Source: an uncultured Dehalococcoidia bacterium
Lineage (GTDB): Bacteria; Chloroflexota; Dehalococcoidia; Lucifugimonadales; G958296245
Length of the DNA: 64,000 nucleotides
Assembly (NCBI GenBank): GCA_958296245.1
Contig: OY282458.1
Span: 1,572,777 to 1,636,776, forward strand
Direction: 5' to 3'
Shown here: piece after piece, positions 23,220-30,923 of the stretch
How positions within the stretch are numbered: the stretch's first letter is position 1
Layout: each line of letters opens with the position of its first letter
The notes under the pieces: model-generated
The model's database searches: none
What the model saw: only the letters and a program-made list of their open reading frames with translations
Told to the model about the DNA's origin: nothing
Position numbers and translations under genes: made by a program

Positions 23220-24094
23220 AGGCCGCTCAGCAATTTCGCCCCAGGCTCGCCGAGCGCAAGCTGGTGGGCAACGTGTTCTACGTCCTCTTCTTCGCGGCGA
23301 TTCTGATTGGCGTCGTGGGGCTGCTGATACTGCTGGCCCGGATACTGTACGAGGGGCTGCCCAGTTTCGGCGCCGCCCTGTTCTTCAACTACCCGTCCAG
23401 GCACCCGGAAGAGGCGGGGCTGAGGGCGGCCATAATGGGGACCATCTGGCTCATGGGCCTCACCGCCCTGTTCACCGTGCCGGTCGGGATCGGCGCCGCC
23501 ATCTACCTTGAGGAGTACGCCCCGCGCAACAGGCTAACGACGTTCATCGAGATAAACATCTCCAACCTGGCCGGCGTGCCGTCCATCGTCTACGGACTTC
23601 TCGGGCTTGCCCTCTTCGTCCAGTGGCTCGCGCTGGGGCGGAGCGTTCTAGCCGGCGCGCTCACTATGTCGCTGCTCATCCTGCCCATAGTCATACTCAC
23701 CTCCAGGGAGGCGATCAAGGCCGTGCCGTTGACCTACCGGGAGGCCGCGTATGCGCTGGGCGCCACTCAATGGCAGGTCATCAGGGGCGTCGTGGTGCCA
23801 ACCGCGTTTCCCGGCGTTCTGACCGGCGTCATCTTGGGCCTGTCCCGAGCAGTGGGAGAAACGGCGCCCGTAATAGCCATAAGCGCGCTGGTCTACCTTC
23901 GCTTCGTGCCCGGCTCGCCCCTGGACCGGTTCACCGTACTGCCGATCCAGATATTCAACTGGGTTGCCAGGCCGCAGGAAGAGTTTCGCAGCCTGGCCGC
24001 CGCGGGCATCATCGTGCTCCTAATCGTGCTGCTGTCGATGAACGCCCTCGCCATATACCTGAGAAACAGATACCAGGCAAAGTCCATTGAATGA
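23216..24094 (+). CDS. pstA: Phosphate ABC transporter permease PstA
   Basis: The 292-residue partner permease has six helices and the cytoplasmic loop [11 protein letters not shown]…[10 protein letters not shown] start at ATG 23216, whose ATGA overlaps the pstC stop and which has GGGGGGTGA upstream. Its end overlaps the pstB start by eight bases. With PstC and PstB it imports phosphate received from PstS. Confidence 0.94.
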   Translation: MKAAQQFRPRLAERKLVGNVFYVLFFAAILIGVVGLLILLARILYEGLPSFGAALFFNYPSRHPEEAGLRAAIMGTIWLMGLTALFTVPVGIGAAIYLEEYAPRNRLTTFIEINISNLAGVPSIVYGLLGLALFVQWLALGRSVLAGALTMSLLILPIVILTSREAIKAVPLTYREAAYALGATQWQVIRGVVVPTAFPGVLTGVILGLSRAVGETAPVIAISALVYLRFVPGSPLDRFTVLPIQIFNWVARPQEEFRSLAAAGIIVLLIVLLSMNALAIYLRNRYQAKSIE

Positions 24095-24869
24095 TTCATT
24101 CAACGGCGCATACGTCCTGGATGCCCGCGGCGTCCAGGTCCGCTATGGCTCCTTCCTAGCCCTCAAGGAGGTCAGCCTGCGGGTCAAGCGCCACAAGATC
24201 ACGGCGCTGATCGGTCCGTCGGGCTGCGGGAAGAGCACCTTGCTGCGCTGCTTCAACCGCATGAACGACCTGATCCCCAGCGCGGTCGTCGAAGGAGATA
24301 TATATTTCAACGATCAGCAGATCAACTCATCGACCATAGACCCGACGGAGATCAGGTCACGGATTGGGATGGTATTCCAGAAACCCAACCCCTTCCCCAA
24401 GTCCATACGCGACAACGTGGCCTTTGGGCTCAAGATCAACGGATTCACCGGACGCATCGATGACGCCGTAGAAGGCTCTCTACGGCGCGCCGCGCTCTGG
24501 GAAGAGGTGAAGGACCGGTTGGACAAGAGCGCCCTGGAGCTCTCGGGCGGGCAGCAGCAGAGGCTCTGCATAGCGCGGGCGCTGGCGGTAGAGCCTGAAG
24601 TCATCCTGATGGACGAGCCAGCCTCGGCCCTGGACCCCATCGCCACACTGGCGATAGAGGAACTGATCAGGGAGGTGGTCTCCGACGTGACCATCATAAT
24701 CGTTACCCACAACATGCAGCAGGCGGCCAGGGTCTCCCACGAGACGGCTTTCCTGATGGTGGACGACAACCGATCGGGATATCTGGTCGAGCATGGAGAG
24801 ACCAACCGGATATTCACCGACCCCAAGGACGAGAGGACGGAAGCCTACATAACCGGACGCTTCAGCTAG
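24087..24869 (+). CDS. pstB: Phosphate ABC transporter ATP-binding protein PstB
   Basis: The 260-residue ATPase has Walker [10 protein letters not shown], the PstB-typical R-C-F-N-R-M-N-D-L and Q-K-P-N-P-F-P, signature L-S-G-G-Q-Q-Q-R, Walker B V-I-L-M-D-E-P and H-loop V-T-H-N-M-Q-Q-A. It energises PstCA. Translation appears to start at TTG 24087 inside the end of pstA; a nearby ATG is out of frame. Confidence 0.96.
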   Translation: MNDSFNGAYVLDARGVQVRYGSFLALKEVSLRVKRHKITALIGPSGCGKSTLLRCFNRMNDLIPSAVVEGDIYFNDQQINSSTIDPTEIRSRIGMVFQKPNPFPKSIRDNVAFGLKINGFTGRIDDAVEGSLRRAALWEEVKDRLDKSALELSGGQQQRLCIARALAVEPEVILMDEPASALDPIATLAIEELIREVVSDVTIIIVTHNMQQAARVSHETAFLMVDDNRSGYLVEHGETNRIFTDPKDERTEAYITGRFS

Positions 24870-24884
24870 GTAGAGGGCAACGCC

Positions 24885-25550
24885 ATGGCAAGAACAGACT
24901 TCGACCGAGACCTGAGGATCCTTAGCGACGACCTGCTCATGCTGGGCAGCATGGTCGAAAAGGCGATTGCGAGGGCCGTAGACGCCCTGAAGCGCCGCGA
25001 CGTGGACGCCTCGCGCGAGGTGATAGACCAAGACGACCTGATCGATTACAAGAGGTACGAGATCGAGGAGAAGTGTATAAACTTGATCGCGACCCAGCAG
25101 CCCATGGCCGTCGACCTCCGCATGTTGGTCTCCCTACTCCATATCTCCGTCGAGCTGGAGCGGATGGGGGACTACGCCGAGGGAATCGCCAAGATCAGCC
25201 TCGCCATGGGCGGCGAGCCTCCGCTAAAGCCGCTGATCGACATACCGCGAATGGCCGACCTCGCAGGCGACATGCTGCGGAGGAGCCTGAACGCGCTGGT
25301 CGACCGCGACATAGTCGCCGCCACGCAGGTATGCAACGACGACGACCAGGTGGACGCGCTCTACGATCAGGTGTACCGCGAGCTCCTCACCTTCATGATC
25401 GAGGACCCAAAGTCCATCCGCCGGGCCACCTTTCTCCTATGGGTAGCTCACGATCTGGAACGTGTAGCCGACCGCGCTACCAATATCAGTGAGCGAGTGC
25501 TCTTCCTGGTAACCGGTAAGTTTAACGAAGTCAGGACATCTACCTACTAG
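24885..25550 (+). CDS. phoU: Phosphate signalling protein PhoU
   Basis: The 221-residue all-helical protein has two PhoU repeats, each with the metal-binding E/D-x-x-x-D pattern (R-M-G-D-Y-A-E-G-I; R-V-A-D-R-A-T-N-I). PhoU links the Pst transporter to the PhoR-type kinase and damps the phosphate response when phosphate is plentiful. It is the last gene of pstSCAB-phoU, 15 bases after pstB. R1 copy E follows directly. Confidence 0.95.
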   Translation: MARTDFDRDLRILSDDLLMLGSMVEKAIARAVDALKRRDVDASREVIDQDDLIDYKRYEIEEKCINLIATQQPMAVDLRMLVSLLHISVELERMGDYAEGIAKISLAMGGEPPLKPLIDIPRMADLAGDMLRRSLNALVDRDIVAATQVCNDDDQVDALYDQVYRELLTFMIEDPKSIRRATFLLWVAHDLERVADRATNISERVLFLVTGKFNEVRTSTY

Positions 25551-25574
25551 CTGGCCGGGCAGCCTCGGTTGAGG

Positions 25575-25712
25575 GGGGTTCTCCCCTCAGTGGCGGGGGG
25601 TCTCCGGGGGCTGTGCCCCCAGTTACCAAGGGAGCGGGCGGGTGTGGATCAAAGGCGTCTGCTTTATCGGGGCTGCGCAGTCGAAAAGGACCCATGAAGT
25701 CTGAACGGTTAC
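25575..25712 (-). repeat. R1 repeat, copy E (one end lost)
   Basis: Read on the minus strand it begins AACCGTTCAGACT and contains TGGGTCCTTTTCGACTG, AAAGCAGACGCCTTTGATC and GTAACTGGGGGCACAGCC; the second terminal repeat is absent. It fills most of the gap between phoU and the peptide permease. Confidence 0.7.
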
Positions 25713-25801
25713 GCCGGTGAAAGCGGTTGCAACCGGCTCGCATAACGGCTAGAATCGGTAGGCTTTCGGCCTAAGCACAACTAGGAGCGGATAGGCAGCC
25801 A

Positions 25802-26761
25802 ATGAGGAAATACATTATTCGCCGCGTCCTGATCTCCCTGCCCATGCTGCTGGGCATCTCGATCATCACCTTCACGTTCATCAATCTGGCCCCGGGCGAC
25901 CCCATCAGCGCGATGATCGACCCGGAGGAGTTCCAGGGCCTCGAGGACGCCCAGGCGATGCGTGAGTCCCTGGGCTTGGACAGGCCTATCCCGGTGCGGT
26001 ACGTACTGTGGCTCAGGGAGGTGCTCCAAGGCAACTTCGGGTACTCCTACATGAGCAGGCGGCCCGTCCTCGACATCATCATGGACAGGATGCTCGCTAC
26101 CTTGGAGCTCACCACGAGCGGCTTGGTGATCGCCACGATCCTGGGCACCATCTTCGGCATCATTGCAGCGCTCCGGCAGTACAGCGCCTATGACTACACC
26201 TTGAGCATCGCATCGCTGTTCGGCATTTCGATCCCGACCTTCTTCTTCGCCCTGGTGGCCTTATACATCTTCTCCCTAAAGCTGCATTGGATCCCAAGCT
26301 ACGGCATGTACAACGCCGCGGAGGGGTTCACCATCCTTGGCAACCTGCACCACTTAATCATGCCGGCGTTCGTGCTGTCGATCGACTCGATGTCGGGGAA
26401 CACACGTTACGCGCGCACGGCAATGCTGGAGGTGCTGAACGCAGACTACGTCACAACTGCCAGGGCCAAGGGTCTGGCAGAGTACGTGGTCATAAGCAGA
26501 CACGCCTTCCGGAACGCGCTCTTGCCGATGATAACGATCACGACGCTGCGTCTGCCGGGGCTGATCGGCGGCGCCATCCTGATCGAGACGATGTTCTCCT
26601 GGCCGGGGATGGGGCTTCTTTCCATCAAGTCCATAACGAACCGTGACTACCCTATCCTGATGGGGCTCACCTTCTTCAGCGCGACCCTCGTCCTCTACGC
26701 GAATCTGCTGGCGGACATCCTTTACGCCTACGCCGACCCGCGCATACGAGTCCAGGATTAA
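25802..26761 (+). CDS. Peptide-type ABC transporter permease (DppB-like)
   Basis: The 319-residue permease has the conserved N-terminus R-K-Y-I-I-R-R-V-L-I-S-L-P, the first helix, the large periplasmic-side loop (D-P-I-S-A-M-I-D…L-G-L-D-R-P-I-P-V-R-Y), five further helices and the cytoplasmic A-R-A-K-G-L loop that contacts the ATPase. It starts at the ATG at 25802. It is paired with the DppC-like gene that follows by 43 bases. The ATPase and binding lipoprotein most likely to serve it are at 13278 and 14670. Confidence 0.93.
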   Translation: MRKYIIRRVLISLPMLLGISIITFTFINLAPGDPISAMIDPEEFQGLEDAQAMRESLGLDRPIPVRYVLWLREVLQGNFGYSYMSRRPVLDIIMDRMLATLELTTSGLVIATILGTIFGIIAALRQYSAYDYTLSIASLFGISIPTFFFALVALYIFSLKLHWIPSYGMYNAAEGFTILGNLHHLIMPAFVLSIDSMSGNTRYARTAMLEVLNADYVTTARAKGLAEYVVISRHAFRNALLPMITITTLRLPGLIGGAILIETMFSWPGMGLLSIKSITNRDYPILMGLTFFSATLVLYANLLADILYAYADPRIRVQD

Positions 26762-26804
26762 GGCCGCCCGCGGCATTTGCCGGCTGCGGATGGAGGATTA
26801 GAAA

Positions 26805-27746
26805 ACGGAAACCACAGGGGAACGCACAGAGGGCATAGACCAAGAAGCTCTGGCGGAGTTCGAGCGGCCCAGACGAGGTGCGCCCTCGCTATGGCGTCGC
26901 TTCCGCCGTCACCGCTTGGCGCTCATCGGCCTGGCGATCATAGTACTATTCAGCTCCTTGGCCATCCTCAGGCCGATCGTCACCTGGCACCATCCCAACG
27001 CCGTCGATCTGACCAAGTTCAAGAACGCCCCCTCGCTGCCCTTCATTCACGGCTCGCTTTCGGAATCCCACATAATGGGGACCGACGAAGCGGGGCGCGA
27101 CATATATGCGAGAATCGTCGATGCCGGGCGCGTATCCCTGACCGTCGGCCTACTGGCTTCGGGCCTCTCGGCCTTCATAGGCACCATCATAGGCATGGTG
27201 TCCGGCTATGCCGGAGGCCGTATCGACGATCTTCTCATGCGGTTCACAGAGCTTGTGATGACCTTCCCGACGTTCTTCATGATCATAATCTTGGTCTCTC
27301 TGTTGGGACCGAACTTGCTCAACTTGATCGTGGTCATCGGGTTCTTCGGATGGCCCGGCAAGGCCCGCCTTGTTCGCGGGCAGGTGCTCTCACTGCGGGA
27401 GATGGACTACGTTATGGCCGCAAGAGCCCTGGGAGCCTCGGATCGGCGCCAGATATTCATACACATACTGCCGGGCATCATGGGCTACGTGGCCGTGGCC
27501 TCCATGCTGACGATCGCCGGCGCGATCCTTACGGAGGCCGGTCTCAGCTTCCTGGGCATCGGCGTGCAGATCCCAACGCCCACGTGGGGCAACATGATGA
27601 CCTCGGCGCAGTCGATGTTCATCCTCGAGAACAACCCCTGGATATGGTTGCCGCCCGGCGTCGCCATCTCGCTAACGGTGATCGCGGTCAACTTCATGGG
27701 CGACGGCCTGCGGGACGCTCTAGACCCCAGGACTCGTATCGAGTAA
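26805..27746 (+). CDS. Peptide-type ABC transporter permease (DppC-like), unusual start
   Basis: This is the second permease, with six helices, G-T-D-E-A-G-R-D-I-Y-A-R and A-A-R-A-L-G-A-S. The first standard start, TTG 26916, falls at the first helix and drops the cytoplasmic N-terminus. The frame is open upstream to 26802 and reads E-F-E-R-P-R-R-G-A-P-S-L-W-R-R-F-R-R-H-R-L-like sequence typical of DppC. GGAGG (26792-26796) lies eight bases before an in-frame ACG at 26805, giving 313 residues. An in-frame ATG at 26790 is stopped by TAG at codon 4 (26799). Either ACG initiates, or codon 4 is a nonsense change in a longer gene. Confidence 0.85.
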   Translation, partial: TETTGERTEGIDQEALAEFERPRRGAPSLWRRFRRHRLALIGLAIIVLFSSLAILRPIVTWHHPNAVDLTKFKNAPSLPFIHGSLSESHIMGTDEAGRDIYARIVDAGRVSLTVGLLASGLSAFIGTIIGMVSGYAGGRIDDLLMRFTELVMTFPTFFMIIILVSLLGPNLLNLIVVIGFFGWPGKARLVRGQVLSLREMDYVMAARALGASDRRQIFIHILPGIMGYVAVASMLTIAGAILTEAGLSFLGIGVQIPTPTWGNMMTSAQSMFILENNPWIWLPPGVAISLTVIAVNFMGDGLRDALDPRTRIE

Positions 27747-27773
27747 CCCCCGCCCCTGCTCGCATCAGACACC

Positions 27774-27808
27774 CGAGAGGGCGCCGCGCAGCTTGCGGCG
27801 CCCTCTCG
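27774..27808 (+). terminator. GC-rich hairpin after the permease gene, no T-tract
   Basis: CGAGAGGGCGCCGC and GCGGCGCCCTCTCG form a perfect 14-bp stem with a seven-base loop, 28 bases after the stop codon. The def -10 box begins five bases later. Confidence 0.75.
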
Positions 27809-27812
27809 CTGC

Positions 27813-27818
27813 TATAAT
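27813..27818 (+). promoter_or_regulatory. -10 box of the def promoter
   Basis: A perfect TATAAT lies 27 bases before the deformylase start codon. The matching -35 would fall within the terminator hairpin (TTGCGG at 27793) with short spacing, so the -35 is uncertain. Confidence 0.5.
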
Positions 27819-27844
27819 CCGCCCTGCCCTCCCTGGGAGCAAAT

Positions 27845-28369
27845 GTGATGGCCGTCCTGCAAGTGACCCGCAGTCCCGATCCGTTGCTCCGGCGGAGGAC
27901 GCGCTGGGTCAAACGGATAGACGCCTCCATTCAGAAAATCATCGACGACATGATCGAGACGATGCACGCGGAGCGCGGCGTTGGCTTGGCGGCAAACCAG
28001 GTGGGGATACCCCTGCGCTTGGCCGTGGCCCAACCGGAGGAAGACGACGAGCCCATCGTCCTGATCAATCTTGAAATAGTGCGCCGCAAGGGTGAGCGCG
28101 AGGTGAATGAGGGCTGCTTGAGCATCCCCGGCTACCGCGGGACGGTCCGGCGGTCTGTAAAGGTGCGGGCCAAGGCGCTGGACCGCACCGGCAGGCCCTT
28201 CAAGATCAAGGCCGAGGGTGACGTCCTTGCACAGGCGCTCGAGCACGAAACCGACCACCTCAACGGCGTGCTGTACACCGACCACCTCGTCGACGGCCAA
28301 CTGCGGCCTGTGGGAGCGCCATCCGCATCGGAGGACCCGGTCGGACCCGCCGAGGCCGCAGCGTCTTAG
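27845..28369 (+). CDS. def: Peptide deformylase
   Basis: The 174-residue metallo-enzyme removes the formyl group from new proteins. All three motifs are present: G-V-G-L-A-A-N-Q, E-G-C-L-S-I-P and H-E-T-D-H-L, whose Cys and two His bind the metal. It has a Pro/Ala-rich tail after about residue 155. GTG 27845 or ATG 27848 is the start; GGGAG lies upstream. Its stop codon lies within a terminator hairpin. Confidence 0.96.
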   Translation: MMAVLQVTRSPDPLLRRRTRWVKRIDASIQKIIDDMIETMHAERGVGLAANQVGIPLRLAVAQPEEDDEPIVLINLEIVRRKGEREVNEGCLSIPGYRGTVRRSVKVRAKALDRTGRPFKIKAEGDVLAQALEHETDHLNGVLYTDHLVDGQLRPVGAPSASEDPVGPAEAAAS

Positions 28370-28394
28370 CTCGCTGCGCGCCCGCGCGAGCTAA
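28366..28394 (+). terminator. Hairpin overlapping the def stop codon, no T-tract
   Basis: TTAGCTCGC and GCGAGCTAA form a perfect nine-bp stem around an 11-base G+C loop; the left arm includes the def stop. Confidence 0.55.
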
Positions 28395-28493
28395 CCGGAC
28401 GCCAGGCCCCCCTTTCGGACAAGGTGCGCGGCCAAGCCCCGGGGGCGTTGCCAGCGTAGGAGTTGGAACGTCCGTAGCTTGGGACTGGCTTCC

Positions 28494-30923
28494 TCATTCT
28501 GCCGCATCAAAAGGGAACTCCGCCTCCCAGAGGTGTTTGTAACCGCCTTCCACGGGCACGAACTGGCCGGTCTTGATGGAGGCGATGTCATAGGCGGGAA
28601 GCTCGCGCACGGCTACGGGCCGCTCGGTTAGCTGAAGTTCGTAGTCCTCAAAGCGGAAGTCGAGATTGTCGAAGCCGTACTGCGCGCGGTGGTCGGGGAG
28701 GTCGTTCACGTCGGCGGGGTACAGGTGGAGGAAGAATCGCACGGCGGCGGCGCTGCTGGGCTGCACAGGTAGGGAGGACACGGTCATCGCCTTGACCCGA
28801 TTGCCACGGCTGTCGGTGTAGTGAACATAGGCCCGCAGCCGCTGGCCGACATCCGCGGCGGTGGGCGTGTACATGCCTGCGTGACCAAAGGGGGGGCCGG
28901 AGACATTGGTCCAGCCTTCGGCATCGCTGCCGCGCTCCCACTGCCAGGCGCTCCGGTCTGTGAAGCCCGCGCGGTGCACGGCAGGGGACAACACGGCATA
29001 GAACGGCTTACCCACTATCGGAATGTCCTGTTGGTACGATAATCGGGCGGCTCTATCTTCGCCTTGATTCCCCACGTAAATCAGTTTGTTCCCACTGCGA
29101 TACACGTCAAAATAGCCATCGCGACGGACTACGAGTTCAGATTCCTGAATCATCTCGTCTATCTGCGTGGAATAGCCGCTCTGGCGGTAGAGAAAGAACC
29201 GCCGGTTGTCCGGCGTCAGCAGAGCGGGGACGTCGATTCGTTGGCGCGAGACGAAGAAATCGTATGCGAAGATATCAGGCCACGCAGGCCACGAGCGTCC
29301 AATCACTCTTCCTGCAAGATAATAATTCATCACCCTACCTACCCCGACAAACAGACTGGAGGATGCGGTGACAAAAACACTCTGTCCCGGCTCTACTATT
29401 GTCCTGATATGCTCAAAATCCGAAATGGCCGCCTGAAGTTCAGACGCCTGCCGGTCGTGCCCAACGCGCCCCATCTGGAAGCTGGAAAGGACGAATATCA
29501 GCAGCGCGGCCGCGGAGAGACCGACCAGAAGACGGCCGGCGAGTAACCGGCGCATGCACAACAGCCCTATCGAGAAGAGGACCAACGGAACGCCGATATA
29601 GAAGACGCTCTCATAATCATAGAGGGCGGTATTATGGCGCATCGGCAATGCCCAGCAGAAGCCGGCTATCAGCAAGGTTGCCAGCAGCATCTTCTGGCGG
29701 GCAAACAGCAGCCCAATGACGGCGAGGCCGACCGCCAACGCTCCGACAATCACGCTGAGGTAGTTATCGTACCTCCATCTATCTTGGTCAAACGGATTGA
29801 TTATGAACGGCAGCGTAGCTCCGGCGATGCGGTAGAACTGATTCGGCAGGAAGTTTCCCCATTCGAGAGTCTCGGCGAAGTACTCATTGAACCCTTCACC
29901 CGCTCCAAGGCGATCCGTCATGGACTTCACCGTAGGCAACTCAGTCAGCGGGACCTCACCGTCAAACGCCCGATATTCGTTGCCCAGGTTGAAGGCCAAC
30001 ACCGCTATGCCGAAAAGCAGGGTGACGACGCCCAGCGTCATGTATCGGCTGAACAGCAGCGCCGAGGCGCAGCGCTTGATTCGACCTGTCAAGCTCGGAG
30101 GGGTAGATAGCCGGCGCGCCCGGTTCAGCTCGATCGCCATACCCAGGACAATAAAGGGCAGCAGCAGCGCATAGACGTGCCAGCCCAGCAGCAGAGCCGC
30201 ACACGCCTTGATGAGCAACTGCCGGAAGCGGCCCTCTTGGACAAAGAGGACCATGCCGTGGAAGGTCAGCAGCACGCCGAAAAGGGAAAGGCCATTTTCG
30301 GTAGCTATCATGTCGTTGTAATAGAGCAAGTAGTACGACGAGAACGCCAGCAGAGCGGTAGTCAAGGCAATCCAGCGGTTGTCGGCAAGCCGGTAGAGGG
30401 ATAGGTAGGCCAGCGCGGCGCTGCCGGCAAAAAAGAGCAGAAACACCATGCGGGCGGCATAGATTTTCGCCGCTAGGCCATCCCCGAACGGCAGTATGGC
30501 CAGTTTGATCAGCGCATAGCCGCCAATCGGAAAACGATTGTATGGGATGTAAGAGGGGGCGCCGTCTTCATCCAGGGTTTGACGACGGAACAACAGGAAG
30601 TTGTGTTCGGGAGATAGATTCGCGGCTACCGACAAGTGGTTCGCCGATACGGAATTGTGGTATCCCGGCCGGTATAAAGAGTCTCGCCGGTCGTTGCCGA
30701 ACAGGAACACCGTTGACAGCGCCAGCAGCAGCAGCAACAGCGGCAACGACGCCCACGCGCTCATGTTCTGGTAGCGCACGGCAAGGGCGCGCCACAGATT
30801 ATTCAGCGCGAAGCGACGTAGGCCGTTCCCGCTACTGTTCAAGGCGTATCTCTCCCCCCCAGATGTTATCGAAACCGCCTTCCACGGGCACGTACTGGCC
30901 GGTCTTGATGGAGGCGATGTCAT
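28494..30923 (-). CDS. Large polytopic membrane protein, tandem paralogue 1 (with Ig-like domain)
   Basis: The 809-residue protein has about ten membrane helices in residues 55-470 (first L-P-L-L-L-L-L-L-A-L-S-T-V-F-L-F), loops with S-P-E-H-N-F and R-F-P-I-G-G-Y-A-L-I-K, then a soluble outer region. The layout recalls GT-C glycosyltransferases, but no clear catalytic acid motif is seen, so function is unknown. The outer part holds an Ig-like domain (W-Q-W-E-R-G-S-D…Y-T-P-T-A-A-D-V-G-Q-R-L) and a family-specific end (F-F-L-H-L-Y-P-A-D-V…F-V-P-V-E-G-G). The first 27 codons reuse the tail of the upstream paralogue in another frame. A coupled TTG at 30842 is an alternative start. Confidence 0.8.
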   Translation of the reverse strand: MTSPPSRPASTCPWKAVSITSGGERYALNSSGNGLRRFALNNLWRALAVRYQNMSAWASLPLLLLLLALSTVFLFGNDRRDSLYRPGYHNSVSANHLSVAANLSPEHNFLLFRRQTLDEDGAPSYIPYNRFPIGGYALIKLAILPFGDGLAAKIYAARMVFLLFFAGSAALAYLSLYRLADNRWIALTTALLAFSSYYLLYYNDMIATENGLSLFGVLLTFHGMVLFVQEGRFRQLLIKACAALLLGWHVYALLLPFIVLGMAIELNRARRLSTPPSLTGRIKRCASALLFSRYMTLGVVTLLFGIAVLAFNLGNEYRAFDGEVPLTELPTVKSMTDRLGAGEGFNEYFAETLEWGNFLPNQFYRIAGATLPFIINPFDQDRWRYDNYLSVIVGALAVGLAVIGLLFARQKMLLATLLIAGFCWALPMRHNTALYDYESVFYIGVPLVLFSIGLLCMRRLLAGRLLVGLSAAALLIFVLSSFQMGRVGHDRQASELQAAISDFEHIRTIVEPGQSVFVTASSSLFVGVGRVMNYYLAGRVIGRSWPAWPDIFAYDFFVSRQRIDVPALLTPDNRRFFLYRQSGYSTQIDEMIQESELVVRRDGYFDVYRSGNKLIYVGNQGEDRAARLSYQQDIPIVGKPFYAVLSPAVHRAGFTDRSAWQWERGSDAEGWTNVSGPPFGHAGMYTPTAADVGQRLRAYVHYTDSRGNRVKAMTVSSLPVQPSSAAAVRFFLHLYPADVNDLPDHRAQYGFDNLDFRFEDYELQLTERPVAVRELPAYDIASIKTGQFVPVEGGYKHLWEAEFPFDAAE

